A DNA stretch of 64,000 bases, taken from Rachycentron canadum (lineage: Eukaryota > Chordata > Actinopteri > Carangiformes > Rachycentridae). Under the pieces are notes generated by a model. The model ran no database searches. It was given only the letters and a program-made list of their open reading frames with translations, and was not told where the DNA came from. The stretch spans positions 21,676,211 through 21,740,210 of the forward strand of contig CM076650.1 in the NCBI GenBank assembly GCA_038496675.1. Reading direction: 5' to 3'. Shown in pieces: positions 46,780 to 59,304 of the stretch. A program made the position numbers and the translations under genes. Numbering within the stretch: the first letter of the stretch is position 1; every line of letters begins with the position of its first letter.

Positions 46780-49700
46780 AATACATAACACATTTACATA
46801 AAACAAAGAATTTGTGATGAAAAGGAGAAAAAATTTGAATTAAAAGACAATATAAAAAGACGCAAATAGGATCAGATTGAACTGGTTTCACATTTTATAC
46901 TTATTTTTAGAAATTTTCATGAATCAGTTGCTATGGCTGGGAGATGTAGGCTGCTGCCATCTTAGTATTGCTCTTCTGACTGGAGAACACCCTGTTGGAC
47001 ATTGGTAGAAGTCCACATTTGCGGTTTAAATTGTCCATCTCTTTACAACATTTTGGGACGACCTGTCGTGCTGTAGCGATTGTACTCCGCTCTGACAGCG
47101 GAAGCTTGCGCGCTAGGCTAACTAGCGTCGACTTGGAAGGAGAGAGATGGTTTTGCCTGACCCTAACCCTAAATTCCTACTAGACATTGCTTTTGTTTCA
47201 CAAATATTTCAACCCCTGTGTTGTGTTTGCCTCGTGAAAAAAAAAAAAAAAAGGGATTGAGCTAATGTTGGTGAAGCTGACAGCAAGTCACCTCATGGCT
47301 TCGTGCACGGCTTACAATATGACTCCCGACACAGAGTATTGTAGGGAATAATGTGTAGCTCATGCTCACAGACTGTACAACAGTGGCCCCTGCTCCACCT
47401 GGCTGTGTGCCTGGTGGAATTGGTGAGCACTAATGTACGCTGGCACTGCAGAAAAGTAAATAAAACTTTAATTTCTTTTTTTTTTTTGGCTGTTTTTTTT
47501 TTTTTTTGGCTGTTTTTAAATTAAAAAAAAAAAATTGTTTGACTTCAAAGTACTTCCACAATGAATGTGCCAAGCTCAAGCATCACTCCCTCCCATTTAT
47601 TTGGCTTTGAGGAGCATTGAATCCTTTGTGGTGAAGCCTACTTGACTGGATAAGGTGAACTAGAATGAGTTTATATCTTAACCTGTGAGGATAATACAGA
47701 GAGGAAAGAACACATCCAAAAGGACAAGAGTCAAGAGGTGAAGGAAAGAAGTGATGAATGAAGAAGAAGAAGAGAATACATGAAGTAGTCCTCAAGATCT
47801 CACCTTGACATGGCTTTGTGTGCATAAGAAAGCAGCTATATAGGGTACCTGAATGCAATGTGAGAATTAAAAAGACCGAAAATAAACTTTTCTGAGTTGA
47901 TTAGTACAGCACAAGCTGTGACAGTGCTATAGTCCCAGCTAGTTTTTCCCCTCATTAAACAATTACAACAGAGAAATGACCTCGACAGTGTTGTAATGAA
48001 CCAATTAATGACCATAATACCACAGTTTTTCAGACCAGGCTCGGCGAATCTGCACCACTGATACCCTTCAGTCAAGAAACTCTCCTCACACCAAGCAACT
48101 TTTTTTTTTTTTTTTTTTTGCAACCTTGACGAATTTTATCAAGTTTTGACATCTCCCTTCAGCATTTCTAACTCAGTACGTCATGATTAACAAATACATA
48201 TCTTGTAAACCCGGAGTATACCTTCGGGGGGAGGGGGGCTTGGTAAAACATCCAAGATCAGCACTTCTGCTTATCCTGAAAGCTGTGATGAATAAGAACT
48301 TCAGACCTCCCTCCCTCCCCGTATTCTCGCTTTCTCGCTTCCCAGTGGATTACATGTTAACTCCCCTGGATGTGTGTGCACAAGAAATGTGTGACATTCC
48401 CTCAGCGAAGCTATCCGTGAGAATGTTTACATGATTTTCCCACTAACTGTCACCCCCCACCCCCCCGGCTGGCTCTTCATTCCCCCAACAATTTACGTTC
48501 ACACGTTTCACAGCTCAGGTAAACGGCGATCTCCTACGAGCTCAACTTTGACCCTAGCAGGAAGCTTGACCGGGAACAGATGCCCTCAGTGAAGTGAGTC
48601 AGTCTGTCTGTCTGTGTGCGTGTGCGCGCGCGTGTGTGTGTGCGTGCGTGTGTGTGTGTGTGTGTGATGGTTTGTCGTGCGGGAGGGGGAGCGCTCCTGA
48701 GAAAGCAAAGAGCTGCATTTTTTGAGCTTATTGAATAAGTCGTTGATTATGGCTGGAGCCGGTGGCTGGAGAGAGTGTGTGTTTTCTGCCTGTGGTAGTT
48801 AATGTAATTGAGTGCAGCTGTCGGGCCTTTCTGCACAGAGCTTTGTGTCTGGGTAAGGTCCAGTGTTACAGCATGTTTAGCCAAGGCATGCTTACATAGG
48901 GAAGACGAGTAAGAACAGGGCATCTGTGTTTTTATGTGCGTGCACGCGCGTGCTAGTTGAGCAAAACACACTGCACAAACACACATATGCTCACCCACCG
49001 AGACTCCCTGACTGGTAGGGGTTATACATGAATGAAGACATGCTTGCCAGTTAGAACAGCAGTGAACAACTGGATAGCAGCTGCGCTGGTGGAGCACTTG
49101 GTGAGAAAGGGTGTGAGGAATGCTGGAATAATAATATAAAACCAAGGAACAATCCTTCCAGCAAACCAGCATCCAGATAACAATTTGCTACTCATTATAT
49201 AATTTTGCAAGAGTGGAAAAAAAAAAAAAAAAAAAGACCTCATCAATGTTCTTCAAGCTCAAAAAGCTTAGAAAGTACACTGGCTTTGTTTTAAGGTCAA
49301 GCATAATGTAATGCATAGCTAATCTGAGGCGCGCTCGCTCTTATCGACTTTTGCTGCAGTACTGACCTACAAAACAAGAATGGATCCACTCCCTTGTATT
49401 AGGTCAGCAATTTGTGAAACCGCAGACACATTTCCAATATCCTTCACTCCAATCAGCCATCTTGATTGTCCTAGTTATTTCATTTGACTCAGTGAGAGCG
49501 AGAGCTGAGACAAAAGAAGGTAGAAGGAATGAGGAGCAGAACTCCTTCATTACAGGGTAATCTTGTCTGCTGTTAGCTTTACAATCAGCACTTATTTTAA
49601 TAGGGCCTAGACGAGCAGGAAGAGAGGGTCAGAGGTTTTGGGGGATCACACATGTACCAAATAATGTGTGTGCGTGTGTGCGCGCGCATGCATACAAGTG

Positions 49701-52700
49701 TGGCATAGCTGATTCAGGCAGAGGGTGATAATAACCGAACAGCGCTCAGAAACATGATGGAGACGGGAGATAAAGCTGCAAACACGCAGATGGAGGGGAG
49801 GATAGTAATTAAGCTGATTCAGGAGAATGGAGGCGAGAGAATGAAAAGAGGTTGGGGCTAAAAGGAGCAGCAGAAAAGGTCGTTAAGTCTCTGAGAGGTT
49901 CAGAGAGAGAGAGAGAGAGACTTGGAGGAGGGCAAAGGGAGCGAAGTGGCGGAAGTGAGTTCGGGGATGTGGATTTAAAAAAAAAAGAACAGCAGCGGTT
50001 GCAGTGCTGCTGGGATGGGGGGGGGGTTGTTAGCGGGTAGAACGGGTGCAAGAAGCCACGGGAGTCAGAAAACTCCTTCTGTTTCCCATGAACTCTCAGT
50101 CCCATGAGACCTCAGCATGGAGGTGAACTCTAGGGTACACCACTTCCTGTGGAGCTCTAAATAGATACTGATGGAAAATCCCATGCAGATGAGCAAGGGG
50201 AGATAAATTAAGAAACGCGTAGCTGTTTGCAAAACAACTGGACGCCGGCGCGGCGGTCAGCAGAGTCTCCCAAACCTCGTCAAGCATCACGCGGAGCCGT
50301 ATTTAGCCGCTTGACTTCACACGGGGAAATCGAGATTCTCCCCTTTATCATACGGCTAATGGAGCTAATTTGTTCCACTGAGGGAAGTGTTCCTTCTCCT
50401 CAAACACAGCACTGCAGGAGTGGTTCGATCGCTGCGATGAACCGCTCAGCAAAAAAAGGAACACTAGAGAGGTTGCTGAACTTGTGGAGGGAGCTGTTTG
50501 GGTCGTGTCGGAGCTAATTATCGCTACCTTCACTGGGAGCATTCTCTTCTAAATATTTCAGATGAATCAGCTACATGACACATACTGTAAATCTGCAGCC
50601 TTTACTGTTAAATATATTCATAAAACATGAAACACTGAGGCTAATGTCTCCGAAAAAAAAAAAAAAAAAAATACACCCAGGCAGGCGGAAACTTTGAGAC
50701 TAAGCCTGCTGAATTAACATTTGGTATTCTAAAATGCTCCCATTACAGTGCACTTAATTCTTCCCCCCTTCTCTGCATCACAGTTACTTCTTGAGGGCAA
50801 GAAATGATTCAATAATACAAGAGAAATGAGGGAAATTTTTCTTCCCTCTTCTGGGTAGGAAGTGATTGTTTTCTGCAGTTATTATTCTGTCTTTTCTCTA
50901 GTTATGCTTTGAGAAAATGGCCAGTTGCTAAAAATAGCAGCTATGCATCTTTTTGGCAGGAGAGGAAAAAAAAACAAAACAAAAAAAAAAAAAACTGGGA
51001 GCCATGTGTTTATTTCTCCCCGGGACATATTGCAGAGAAGTGAAGCTGACGATGATTTGGTGCGCGTGTGTGTGTGTGTGTGTCTGTGTGTGTGGTTGAG
51101 TGGGTGGCTGTGAGAGACAGAAAGAATTTTCACAAGAGTGTTTGTTGTAGTAAAAAGGTCATGGGACTTCCTGAATGGAATGTATCACATGGACTCACAC
51201 ACACACTGCATCATTGTAGATGTTGTTGACTTTGTCATTGTTTCCCAATAACACAGTACTCCTCCGGGCAGCTGGATATTGGTACCAGCCGGAGCATGAT
51301 GTGATTCAGGTTTGTTTCGATATATCTCAAACTCCATCAGGTGCTGACAAGAAACACGGGGGAAAGAAAAAGGAAAAACATCAATGGTTGTGGATTCATC
51401 GTGGAGACAAAAAAAAAAGTCTTTTGAATTTGAGTTTCAGTCGGAACGCTGAGCTTTCGAGATGTTTAATAAGGACCATTGACGAAGGTCCTTTCCTTCA
51501 ACACCACACAAATCAAGTCAGTTTTCCTCTCTCTCTTTTTTTCAGAAGCAACCATCCAAATAAGAATCTGTTGATTCAAACAACAGAGAATACTCAATCC
51601 AGTCAATACCAAGGTAGTAAATCAAAACCACAGCTCACGCCCTGAGCTCAATGGATCCAAGCAATAATAGTAAACTGTGCAATAAACCTCAATACCCTCT
51701 ATTGATGTTTTAGGTTCATACACCTCTGAATAATCTCCTCTCATTTAACCCAAAATATATCAAAATAAAATCCTCCCCCTGCTATTTCCACCGCTAATAC
51801 GCTCCAGTGCACCTCAATGTCCTGACAGCACCACCCCATACGGCAACCAGACTTTGTGCCTTAAGGGCCTCCGGAAGACAAAAAAGCGTCTGAATTCATT
51901 TGCATGCCATTGCTTCGGATGCACTCTGAGCGCATCTTTTCTTCCCACAGAGAGGCCACCTCAGTCATCCCACAGCCATTGTGCCCTGTGTTTTTTTTTT
52001 TGTTTTTTTTTTTTATCACCTTCACTGCTGTGAAAGTTTACAAAGTGAAAGATGAGACATCAAGTGGCTCATCTGGCGATAAGTGCCTCACCTCCAACTT
52101 TTAAGACCTCGCTATCATCAAGTCTGATGTTTGCAGTGCTTAAAGTGAATGAGTAGATCAGCAGTTAATCCTATGGGCTTGTGCTGCTAAGTAGCTCATC
52201 GCTGTCTGGGTGCTAAAGAGGGCTTGAATGCTGATGTTGTCAGATGTGGACAAGCGGGGTGGGGGGTGGGGGTGGTCGGGTAGATAAGCTATTGTTTTCC
52301 CAGGGAAAGCACAGAGGGCTCGATGTTGCAGAGCAACACTGATGCAACCTTCCGAAAGAGTGGGCGCCTTTGGAGCTCTTCTGGAGTGGGGATTTCACCA
52401 TCCACACGCACATATGCACGTATACTGCATGTTTACGTGCTGCCAAGCTTACAAATGCAGATGCGCATATGCAGCCAGTCATCGCATGCGCGTACACATG
52501 CCCGCGCGCGCACACACTTCAAGCTGCTTGGCTGAGCTGAAGACGGTAACTAAGGACGCTGTGTGTCAGAAGCGGGTGCCATTATCACAGGACATCAGTA
52601 AGCAGCGTACAACAACCTCTGTCCTCCACAGCTGTTTTGATTTGCCTCAAAATTCAACCCATTCTCGATTCTTTTTGATATCAGCCAGCTCCAAATATGT

Positions 52701-53335
52701 TTTGCTTTCTCTTTTATCAGCAGGCCTCTTTGCTCATTTTTTCCCTTTCACTCCGATCCTTATTTGTAAGGATGAAATATGTTTTGTTTTTTTGTTTTTT
52801 TGCTCTGATAATAAATGTTCCTCCTAGCGATGTTTCTGCATCAACTATTCATTTCCTCTCCTTAGTCATAAACAGACTAAACAGCCTAACTGGTTCCAGA
52901 TCAGAGGTGTGTGTGTATATATATATGTATATATATATTTCCGTCATGTTGTGCCAGAATACAATGAAAACAATTAAGTGTAACCTCAGAAACAAAAAGA
53001 GTCTTCTATATTTTATTAGTTACTTGATCATTATTGTGACAGTGAGACCACATGCAGATAAGAAAAAGCGGATTTGTCACATTCAAGATTTACTGAAGCT
53101 CAAAATGTTGTGTTTCTCAGCATGACTCATATAAGAAATGTGTATGCTTTTAACTATTTGAAATCTTGTGTTGTGGTTCACTTGTATGCTGCATATTATA
53201 AAATATGATGCAACAATTACTCTAACAGCAGTTCCCATGTGGATTCCAACCAAATGAAATATATATGAATAGATGTACAATCTGATTGGTTGGTGTTTGT
53301 GCAGGCAAGGTCTTAGATGTACAGAGATGGTATAT
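46780..53335. other. Non-coding stretch with GT/CG array and homopolymers
   Basis: No gene is supported. It contains a tandem pair of T-run plus GGCTG units at about 47475-47515, a T20 run at 48100-48119, the GT/CG array at 48603-48666, A19 runs at 49217-49235 and 50653-50671, and a GT tract near 51062-51094. A TG/TA tract lies at 52907-52937. Nothing else is recognised. Confidence 0.5.
48603..48666. repeat. Compound GT/CG/TCTG microsatellite
   Basis: TCTGTCTGTCTG is followed by GTGTGCGTGTGCGCGCGCGTGT-type alternation and then pure GT, about 64 bp of alternating pyrimidine-purine sequence with a central CG run. It is a candidate for Z-DNA. Confidence 0.92.
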
Positions 53336-53754
53336 TCAAAGAGCCATCAGAATTACACCCTTTCTAGTATTAGTCACCCTCAATGGCAGCATCCAGGAGT
53401 GCTAGATAGCAAAGACAGGGTCTAATTTTAGATGCAGTGCAAGTCAAGGCAAACGTTGTTTACCTCGTACAATTTCAGGAGGTAAAACCCAATGCTCCAT
53501 CTAAATGAAAATGAAAAAGGAAGGGAGGAAAAGAATAGTCTCAGCTCTGTCACAAAAGCGCCCAAAATACTGCACACATAAACCATCCAGTGGCAATAAA
53601 GGTACAATAGTCCTTGAAAGGCAACAGAAAATGTTCTGAGGATGTTTTAAAAGAAGCAAAAGTCTGAGTTAAATATCTCCTCATGAAAGCTCTTCTAGAA
53701 GCAGCATAGAAAATAAAAGGCAGGTCTACCAGAGTTTGATTTGGCTCAGCAAGT

Positions 53755-53985
53755 TGACCGATGTCAGATGACCTGAAAGGTCTGGGAGGCTCATTGCTTT
53801 TGAAGAGATCTAACACGGATTGTGGAGCAAGGCCAGTCAGTGCTTTATAAAATCAATTGTAGTGTACTGGAGGCAGATGCAGTGATGTGAGTACACGTGG
53901 GATGTGCTGCCTTCTTTTAGTCCCCATCAAAACTCTGACGGCCGCTGCCCCACAGTAATCTGTGCAAGAGCAGAGAGGAAAGCAG
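53755..53985 (+). repeat. Dispersed LINE-associated teleost repeat
   Basis: In order, the segment contains GGCCAGTCAGTGCTTTATAA, AATCAATTGTAGTGTACTGG, AGGCAGATGCAGTGATGTGA, GTACACGTGGGATGTGCTGC, CTTCTTTTAGTCCCCATC, AAAACTCTGACGGCCGCTGC and CCCACAGTAATCTGTGCAAG. A common teleost repeat has the same order: AGTGCTTTATAAAC, AAAATCAATTCT, GAGCCAGTGCAGTGA, GTGATGTGCTC, AACTCTGGCTGCTGC and ATTACAGTAATCCA. The copy has internal deletions. Sequence upstream to about 53340 may belong to the same insertion but I could not match it. Confidence 0.65.
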
Positions 53986-54591
53986 CAGTCGGTTTAATCA
54001 CTTGTCTCCTCGGGTACTGCATACCTGCTTTTTGTAACATATGCAAATCTGTCTGTTAAAGCAGACAAATAATGAAACATATTTGCAGTTCAAGGACTGT
54101 CAAATTAAAGCATCTAATCAATACAGAAAGTCACAAAAGTAACTTTTCTATCTTTAAAAAAAGCCAGCGCATGTGTTCACACCTTATTCTTCCCTATTAG
54201 CATGCTTGCCTCCCACTGAGCGACACGTTTTTTTCTGCTCTTGCAGTTTAAGTGAGTAGAGGCTGTTCATCCTTAGTTGCTCTCACGATTAACCCGCTGT
54301 TGTATTCTTGAACCACTTGTTTATGAAAGGATTTTATCAGATAAATATGTAACTGCCTGGACTCTGATGTGAAGAAGTGAACAAACTTCCACACGTACCA
54401 CAATATCACTTTAACACCTGTCCATTGAATATGAAACTAAGGTGGTTAGCTGGAAACAGGAGGAGATGCCCTCGATATGAAGACCTGTGTTCTGACTTCA
54501 GACTCCCGCAGTCACATCTGGTTAACCTCTGCTACAACATCTGTTTCTCAATACAACTTGCTTTTGCTCCTGGAGTTTACTTCCTAACTTC

Positions 54592-55021
54592 TTAACCCTT
54601 TAAGCACTGGGGTTTTATTTAAACAAAAAAAAAAAAAAAATACTGGATTTTGACATCAAGAGTTCAAAAGACTGTGGCTTGAAAGTGGTAAGAGATAAAG
54701 GGACACACCGCCACTATTGCCCTTATTACATGACCGATTGTCATCTCCTAAGGGCAGATATTCTCCTTCAGAATCAGGATTGGCGAATAACAGATCCATA
54801 ACTTCACCACTGGTGAACTTTTTTTTCTGCTTCAATCTCTTAAAACTCTCACCCAACGCAGGAACATTATGTATTTTTGGGCTAGAATCAAAGTAGTGCC
54901 TCTCTGCTAACTAGTGGTAGAGAGTCCAAACCAGATTTGGCTCTGTCATTAGAACTATCACCTGTTTTGTTCAGTATTGTTGTTTCTCGCAATTTTGTGG
55001 CTTTGGCGCTCAGAGGGTTAA
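54592..55021 (-). mobile_element. Non-autonomous piggyBac-like element, copy B
   Basis: The 430-bp unit is bounded by TTAA. Its left end is CCCTTTAAGCACTGGGG and the right end, read inward on the - strand, is CCCTCTGAGCGCC. It is collinear with the element at 34050-34503 and has the same orientation, with differences including an extra A-run at about 54626-54640 and several indels. An open frame on the - strand again carries the transposase N-terminus-like segment. The two copies differ at many sites, so they are separate old insertions rather than a recent segmental duplication. Confidence 0.85.
54656..54856 (-). pseudogene. piggyBac-like transposase N-terminal remnant (copy B)
   Basis: The - strand frame starting at 54856 begins MGESFKRLKQKKKFTSGEVM and continues DLLFANPDSEGEYLPLGDD, then loses similarity to any transposase and stops after 66 residues. 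The basic then acidic composition and its match to the copy at 34050-34307 (shared KLKQKK or RLKQKK, EVMDLLF, EYLPLGD) indicate the first exon or N-terminus of the parental transposase. The start codon here lies only eight residues before the conserved block, so it is a plausible original start. The RNase H-like catalytic domain is absent, so it cannot be active. Confidence 0.6.
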
Positions 55022-55374
55022 ACATCAGCTCTTACTGCTAGAAGTCAGAAATTAGTAAGAAATTGAGCCCATTGTGATTTGAACTTAATTAATTATTACT
55101 TTGTTAGAAAAGAAAAAATAAAACCACAGCTCCCATGAAAACTTACAAGCACAGCAGCGCAGGTATTTAACATCATCACACCTTAGTTTTGTTCGTATCG
55201 CAGCCATCAAAAATAACAGTGACAATATAGACTGACTCCGTGACGCTCTCTTTTCATAATTTCATGTTGGTTTTAGTGGAGTTTGTAATAAAAAATCTAA
55301 CGCATGAGAGCAGCTACAAGTGGGGAAGGCTGGATTTTTAGTTATTAGCATAGTTACAAATGTGTTTTGGAATA

Positions 55375-55492
55375 CCCCCCCAATTTCTAGCCTTTATGCT
55401 AAGTTAAGCTAACCAGCTACTGGCTGTTGCTTCATATTTAACCGCTGTCAAAATAAGACAGTGTTCCAAAAATGTCAGACTATTCCTTTAAG
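55375..55492 (-). repeat. Dispersed teleost repeat (reverse copy, internally deleted)
   Basis: On the - strand it begins CTTAAAGGAATAGTCTGACA, continues TTTTTGGAACACTGTC, then AAATATGAAGCAACAGCCAG and GTTAGCTTAACTTAGCATAA, and ends near a CCCCCC run. These are the start (TTAAAGGAATAGTTCAACAT) and the core of the same repeat as at 29841-30010. The usual TTGCCGAGAGTTAGATGAG block is missing, so the copy carries an internal deletion. Confidence 0.75.
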
Positions 55493-56857
55493 TCTTTTTC
55501 TGCTTGAAATACCGACGGGGAACAAACTAGCATTTGATATCTGGGTTGAAAAATGTCTTTATGTGCACTCGCCTCCCTGTGTGGATGTTTTGTGCCGGTC
55601 CTTCAGCCACCATGGCCGCTCAGTTCTTAACCCAGATGCTCCTCCATTGATTTCATCCGACTCGCATTTCTGAGGCTGCTTGTTTGCCAGAGGATTTGTC
55701 CAGGTACAGACACCGGCTGCTTGGCTGTTCAAACGGGAAGCTGTAAAAGCTCGTCATACATTCCTGTTCATATTAAATGCTTCTTGAGAGAAATTGATGT
55801 TTACATATCCAATATGGAAAGTGATTGATCTTTAACAGACAATGTAATACGCACACAGATATGATTACCTTTATTATAACCCCCCAACCCCTCCCGCCCC
55901 GTGACCCACTCTCCCTCCCTACCGACCCTCCACGTCAACCCCCCTGCACTCACCCTGCTCTGTTTGACTGGCTCATTGGGAGCATGCTGAACTGAGTGGT
56001 GATTCAGCTGAAGAGTTCTGCCAGTGTTCTTTTGGCTGGGGGTGAAACAGATCACTCTATGCATGCATGAATATATTACTTCTGCTGCTGTTATTATCCC
56101 TGGCAAGGCTACGGCATTTGGGACCTGCGCCCTGTTGCCTTTCTGGCTTCTGTGCTGTTATTGTCATTGCCGCACAATAAAGTGGGTCTGAATGTTAGTT
56201 GTGAGGGTTTCTGCTGGGATAAGATGCTTCTTCATCTACAGGGACTCATGGATGCTTCTCGCTATGGTTTGGGGGAGGGAGGCTTACATGATGAAACATT
56301 CAGAAAATTGAAAGTGGCTGGCTAAGGCTTTCTACAACACTGAAATTATCATTTTATAAATACAGTTCTGAGCCACAGACAGCATTACAGGCGCAAAAGC
56401 ACGGATCATGTCTTTTCTGCCACAGACTGCATTCAGTGCTGATGGATTTACTATAGCATCTAACCTCAGCTAAACAGAGCTGAGGCAATTTCTACATTCT
56501 TGTGATCATCTGCATTTGGGCCTCTGGATTTAGGACAGCGCCCATGGAGGCTTTAAAGACACCAAAACCTTGAAATGCACAAAGCCCTGCACAGAGTTTC
56601 TCTCATCAGGCAAAGCTTGTGCGGATCTGCCTGTCTGTCAGCCTGTGTGTCACCCCTCTCTGTCATCATCAGCCCTCAACCACAAAAAAGCATGTGTGTG
56701 TGTGTGTATGTGTGTATGTGTGTTTCTATGCACGCATGATGATGATGTTTATGAACACTTGTGTGCTTACATCAATCAGTGTTTTTATGTATGTTGCACC
56801 CCTCTTGCCGACAGATGGAAACCTCAGGCGCAACGCCGGGGGTCTCTCTTTTGAAGC

Positions 56858-56955
56858 ACCCCCTCCTCACCCCCCACCCCCACCCCACACCCACCCACCC
56901 ATCCACCCAACCCCTCCCACCCTTTTCCCCCACTTTCCCCTCACCCCCTTTGCGC
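56858..56955 (-). repeat. C-rich tract with G-quadruplex potential on the - strand
   Basis: For about 98 bases the + strand is dominated by C runs (CCCCCTCCTCACCCCCCACC, CCCACCCACCCATCCACC and similar) with A or T between them. On the - strand there are well over four G-runs of three or more, spaced by one to five bases, which fits the common G-quadruplex rule. The + strand could form an i-motif. Confidence 0.85.
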
Positions 56956-57980
56956 TCACCAAGCAGAAAGAAAGCTTCAATCTTACACAGGCAGGCCCCC
57001 AGGACCTGGCTGCAGGCAGTGGAAGGCTTCGTCTGTTACTATGAAGAGACATATCTAGCCCTGCATTTGACACAATAACACAGACTGAAAGGGAGAGGAA
57101 GTGCAGATGCAATATTCATATGGAAATTACAGGGCTGGCAGCAATATAACATAGCACTGTGGCACTTAGGAATATGTTAGCATTAGCATATATGAGCACT
57201 TGGAGGTATTTTGTCTTAGGCACTGTGGCGTGTTTGCGAGTGCACTCATACTGTTTGAATGTGATATTCATAAAGTCCATGTTGTAGCGCTGTAGGATTC
57301 AGTAAAAAAGTACTGTAAGCATAAAATTTTTAAAGTGGAATGAGGCACTCATTCTCATTCCTTGACTGAAGTGAAAAGGTGAGAACACAAGGCAGGAGTT
57401 TACTGTAAGATAAGAAAAGATTTCCTTGCCATTGCAGGAGAATTACAGGAGTGAGGTCTGATATAATTAGAGACAGGTGATAAAGCAGGCTGCAGATACT
57501 TTAACAAGCAGGTGGCAATGAACTTCAGCCAGCGGGTTTATTTTCTCTTAAATTTGATATATTGCTCTTTTAATGTTGGAATGTGTCTATGTCTCCTCTC
57601 ACATCCCCCCCCCCACTTCCACCACACTGTATGGCTGTGGTGATCAATACACTGCGAGCCCTGTGAATTGATTGTAACCTATTACAGCGCACGGCGGCTG
57701 TCCTCTGTGTTGCCTTTTGGTCAGCCTGCTGTCAAATCTGCTGCGGCGTGCAACCTGTCAGATAACACAGCTGAGGGTTTGCCGGCCGGAGGAGCTGCAC
57801 TGTTTGAATCAATGTTAATTATTCTCACTTTCCAGTAAGAATGCTACATGAAGTAGAAAATGTAAGTAACTCATACGACTCAAGCAAGAGAGAAGAGCAG
57901 TTAAAAGGTGTGTTATAAAGGGCTGTAATATAAAGGCTGTGGTGGAAGGACAGAGGGCTGTCATATAGAGACTGCTGTCA

Positions 57981-58200
57981 CGTTATTTCCCTTCCCCGTA
58001 ACCTCTCCACAACCTAAACTAAGCGTTTATTTGTTGTAACCATGACAACAATGGTCCTCTAACCTAAAGCAAGTACTTTCTCTTTTCCGAAACCTAACCA
58101 AGCCGATACTGTGCCGAAACCATACCAATCCGTACCTATTTCCGAACATGAACTGCACGTTTCTTGTCGTCACCACAATAATGGCGGTGTGCTACGCCTG
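57981..58200 (-). repeat. Possible diverged teleost repeat with AACCTAA motifs
   Basis: Repeated words CAACCTAAACTAAGC, TAACCTAAAGCAAGTAC, GAAACCTAACCAAGCC and AAACCATACCAATCC recur at roughly 35-45-base spacing, accompanied by GTAACCATGACAACAATGG. This is the look of a common teleost repeat (reverse complement GGTTAGGTTTAGG), also suspected at 22275-22420. Edges and family are uncertain. Confidence 0.45.
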
Positions 58201-58737
58201 CCACTAGCACTCCTGTGGGTCAGGTATCAGAGGGTAGGGACACACAACCTGAGATTAGAGAGAAAAAAAAAAAAGCCTCAATGATGATTTTTTTTTTTTT
58301 TCTTCCTTCATTTCCCATCTGTCATTTTACCACCTCTCGGGTTCGCTGAAGTGACAGGGCCTTGCCAATTTACACCACTGCTCTTTCACCTGAGGTCAAG
58401 TATAAGTATTTATTATGGATAATTGCATAAATTATCCTGCTCTATAAATAGCCAAACTGTGAGCAAGCCGACATGCAATAGACTGAAGTAGAAAAAATAT
58501 GCACACCATGCAGTTGTGGAGGAATTTTTCCTCTCTCTGGGCTTCTTTCCTGTTTTTTTTTTTGTTTTGTTTTTTTTTTGCAGACCCACACGAACTCTCC
58601 AAGACTTCAGGTCATAACAACCTCACATTGTTAGGCAGTGCCTCACCAACACTGACTCTTCACACTGTTTTAAAATAAATTTTGGCCTTCTTTGGCGCAA
58701 GGAGCAGAAAAGTGTTGTAACCATGTGATACCCAAGA

Positions 58738-58804
<67 letters not shown>
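58738..58804. repeat. Compound (TA)8(CA)25 microsatellite
   Basis: Eight TA units are followed without interruption by about 25 CA units. Both blocks are perfect, which suggests an actively changing locus. Confidence 0.97.
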
Positions 58805-58806
<2 letters not shown>

Positions 58807-59271
58807 CTATTCCAGGCATCACATGCACCAGGAGGCTTCAGAAAAGCTGCTCATCATTTTCTCCCCAGTTCCACGCTTCCAATAGACACTTCTGCCTGAG
58901 ACTTCTGAGCTCCGGGTGACTGTAGAAACACAGTTCAACATAAACCTGACTCACACAGACAAGCTTAATGAGCAAAAGGCGCTTTTAATATTTCAGACTC
59001 AAAAAATAATCAGTGGAATAAAGACAATGCCTAAAACCAATAGCAGACGAAACATTTCAATGCCATTTATGTCCCAGAGTTAGCTGGGCTAAGAGACAAA
59101 AGGCAGCAAGGCCACTCTCAATAAAACACGTGAGGATGCACAATGTAATTGAAACACACAACCAATATACATTTTTTGGCCCCAAAATGGCACCAACACC
59201 CCAGGAAGTGGTGCAGCTTCAGCTTTGTTCTCAGTGGACAGCAGCTCACCTGCAGACCAAGAAGAAGTAGA

Positions 59272-59304
<33 letters not shown>

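Larger units (their letters stand above)
55025..57975. other. Non-coding stretch with C-rich tracts
   Basis: No gene is supported. It holds a teleost repeat copy at 55375-55492, a C-rich segment at about 55879-55945, a GT tract near 56693-56722 and a longer C-rich tract at 56858-56955. The open frames over the C-rich tract are Pro- and His-rich artefacts. Confidence 0.5.

Noticed and set aside
47161..47173. CCCTAACCCTAAA, telomere-like
   Set aside because: Only two units. Too short for an interstitial telomeric repeat and expected by chance.
51220..51645. 141-codon + frame
   Set aside because: Lys- and Ser-rich composition from A-rich sequence, with no recognised domain. Not enough for a gene call.
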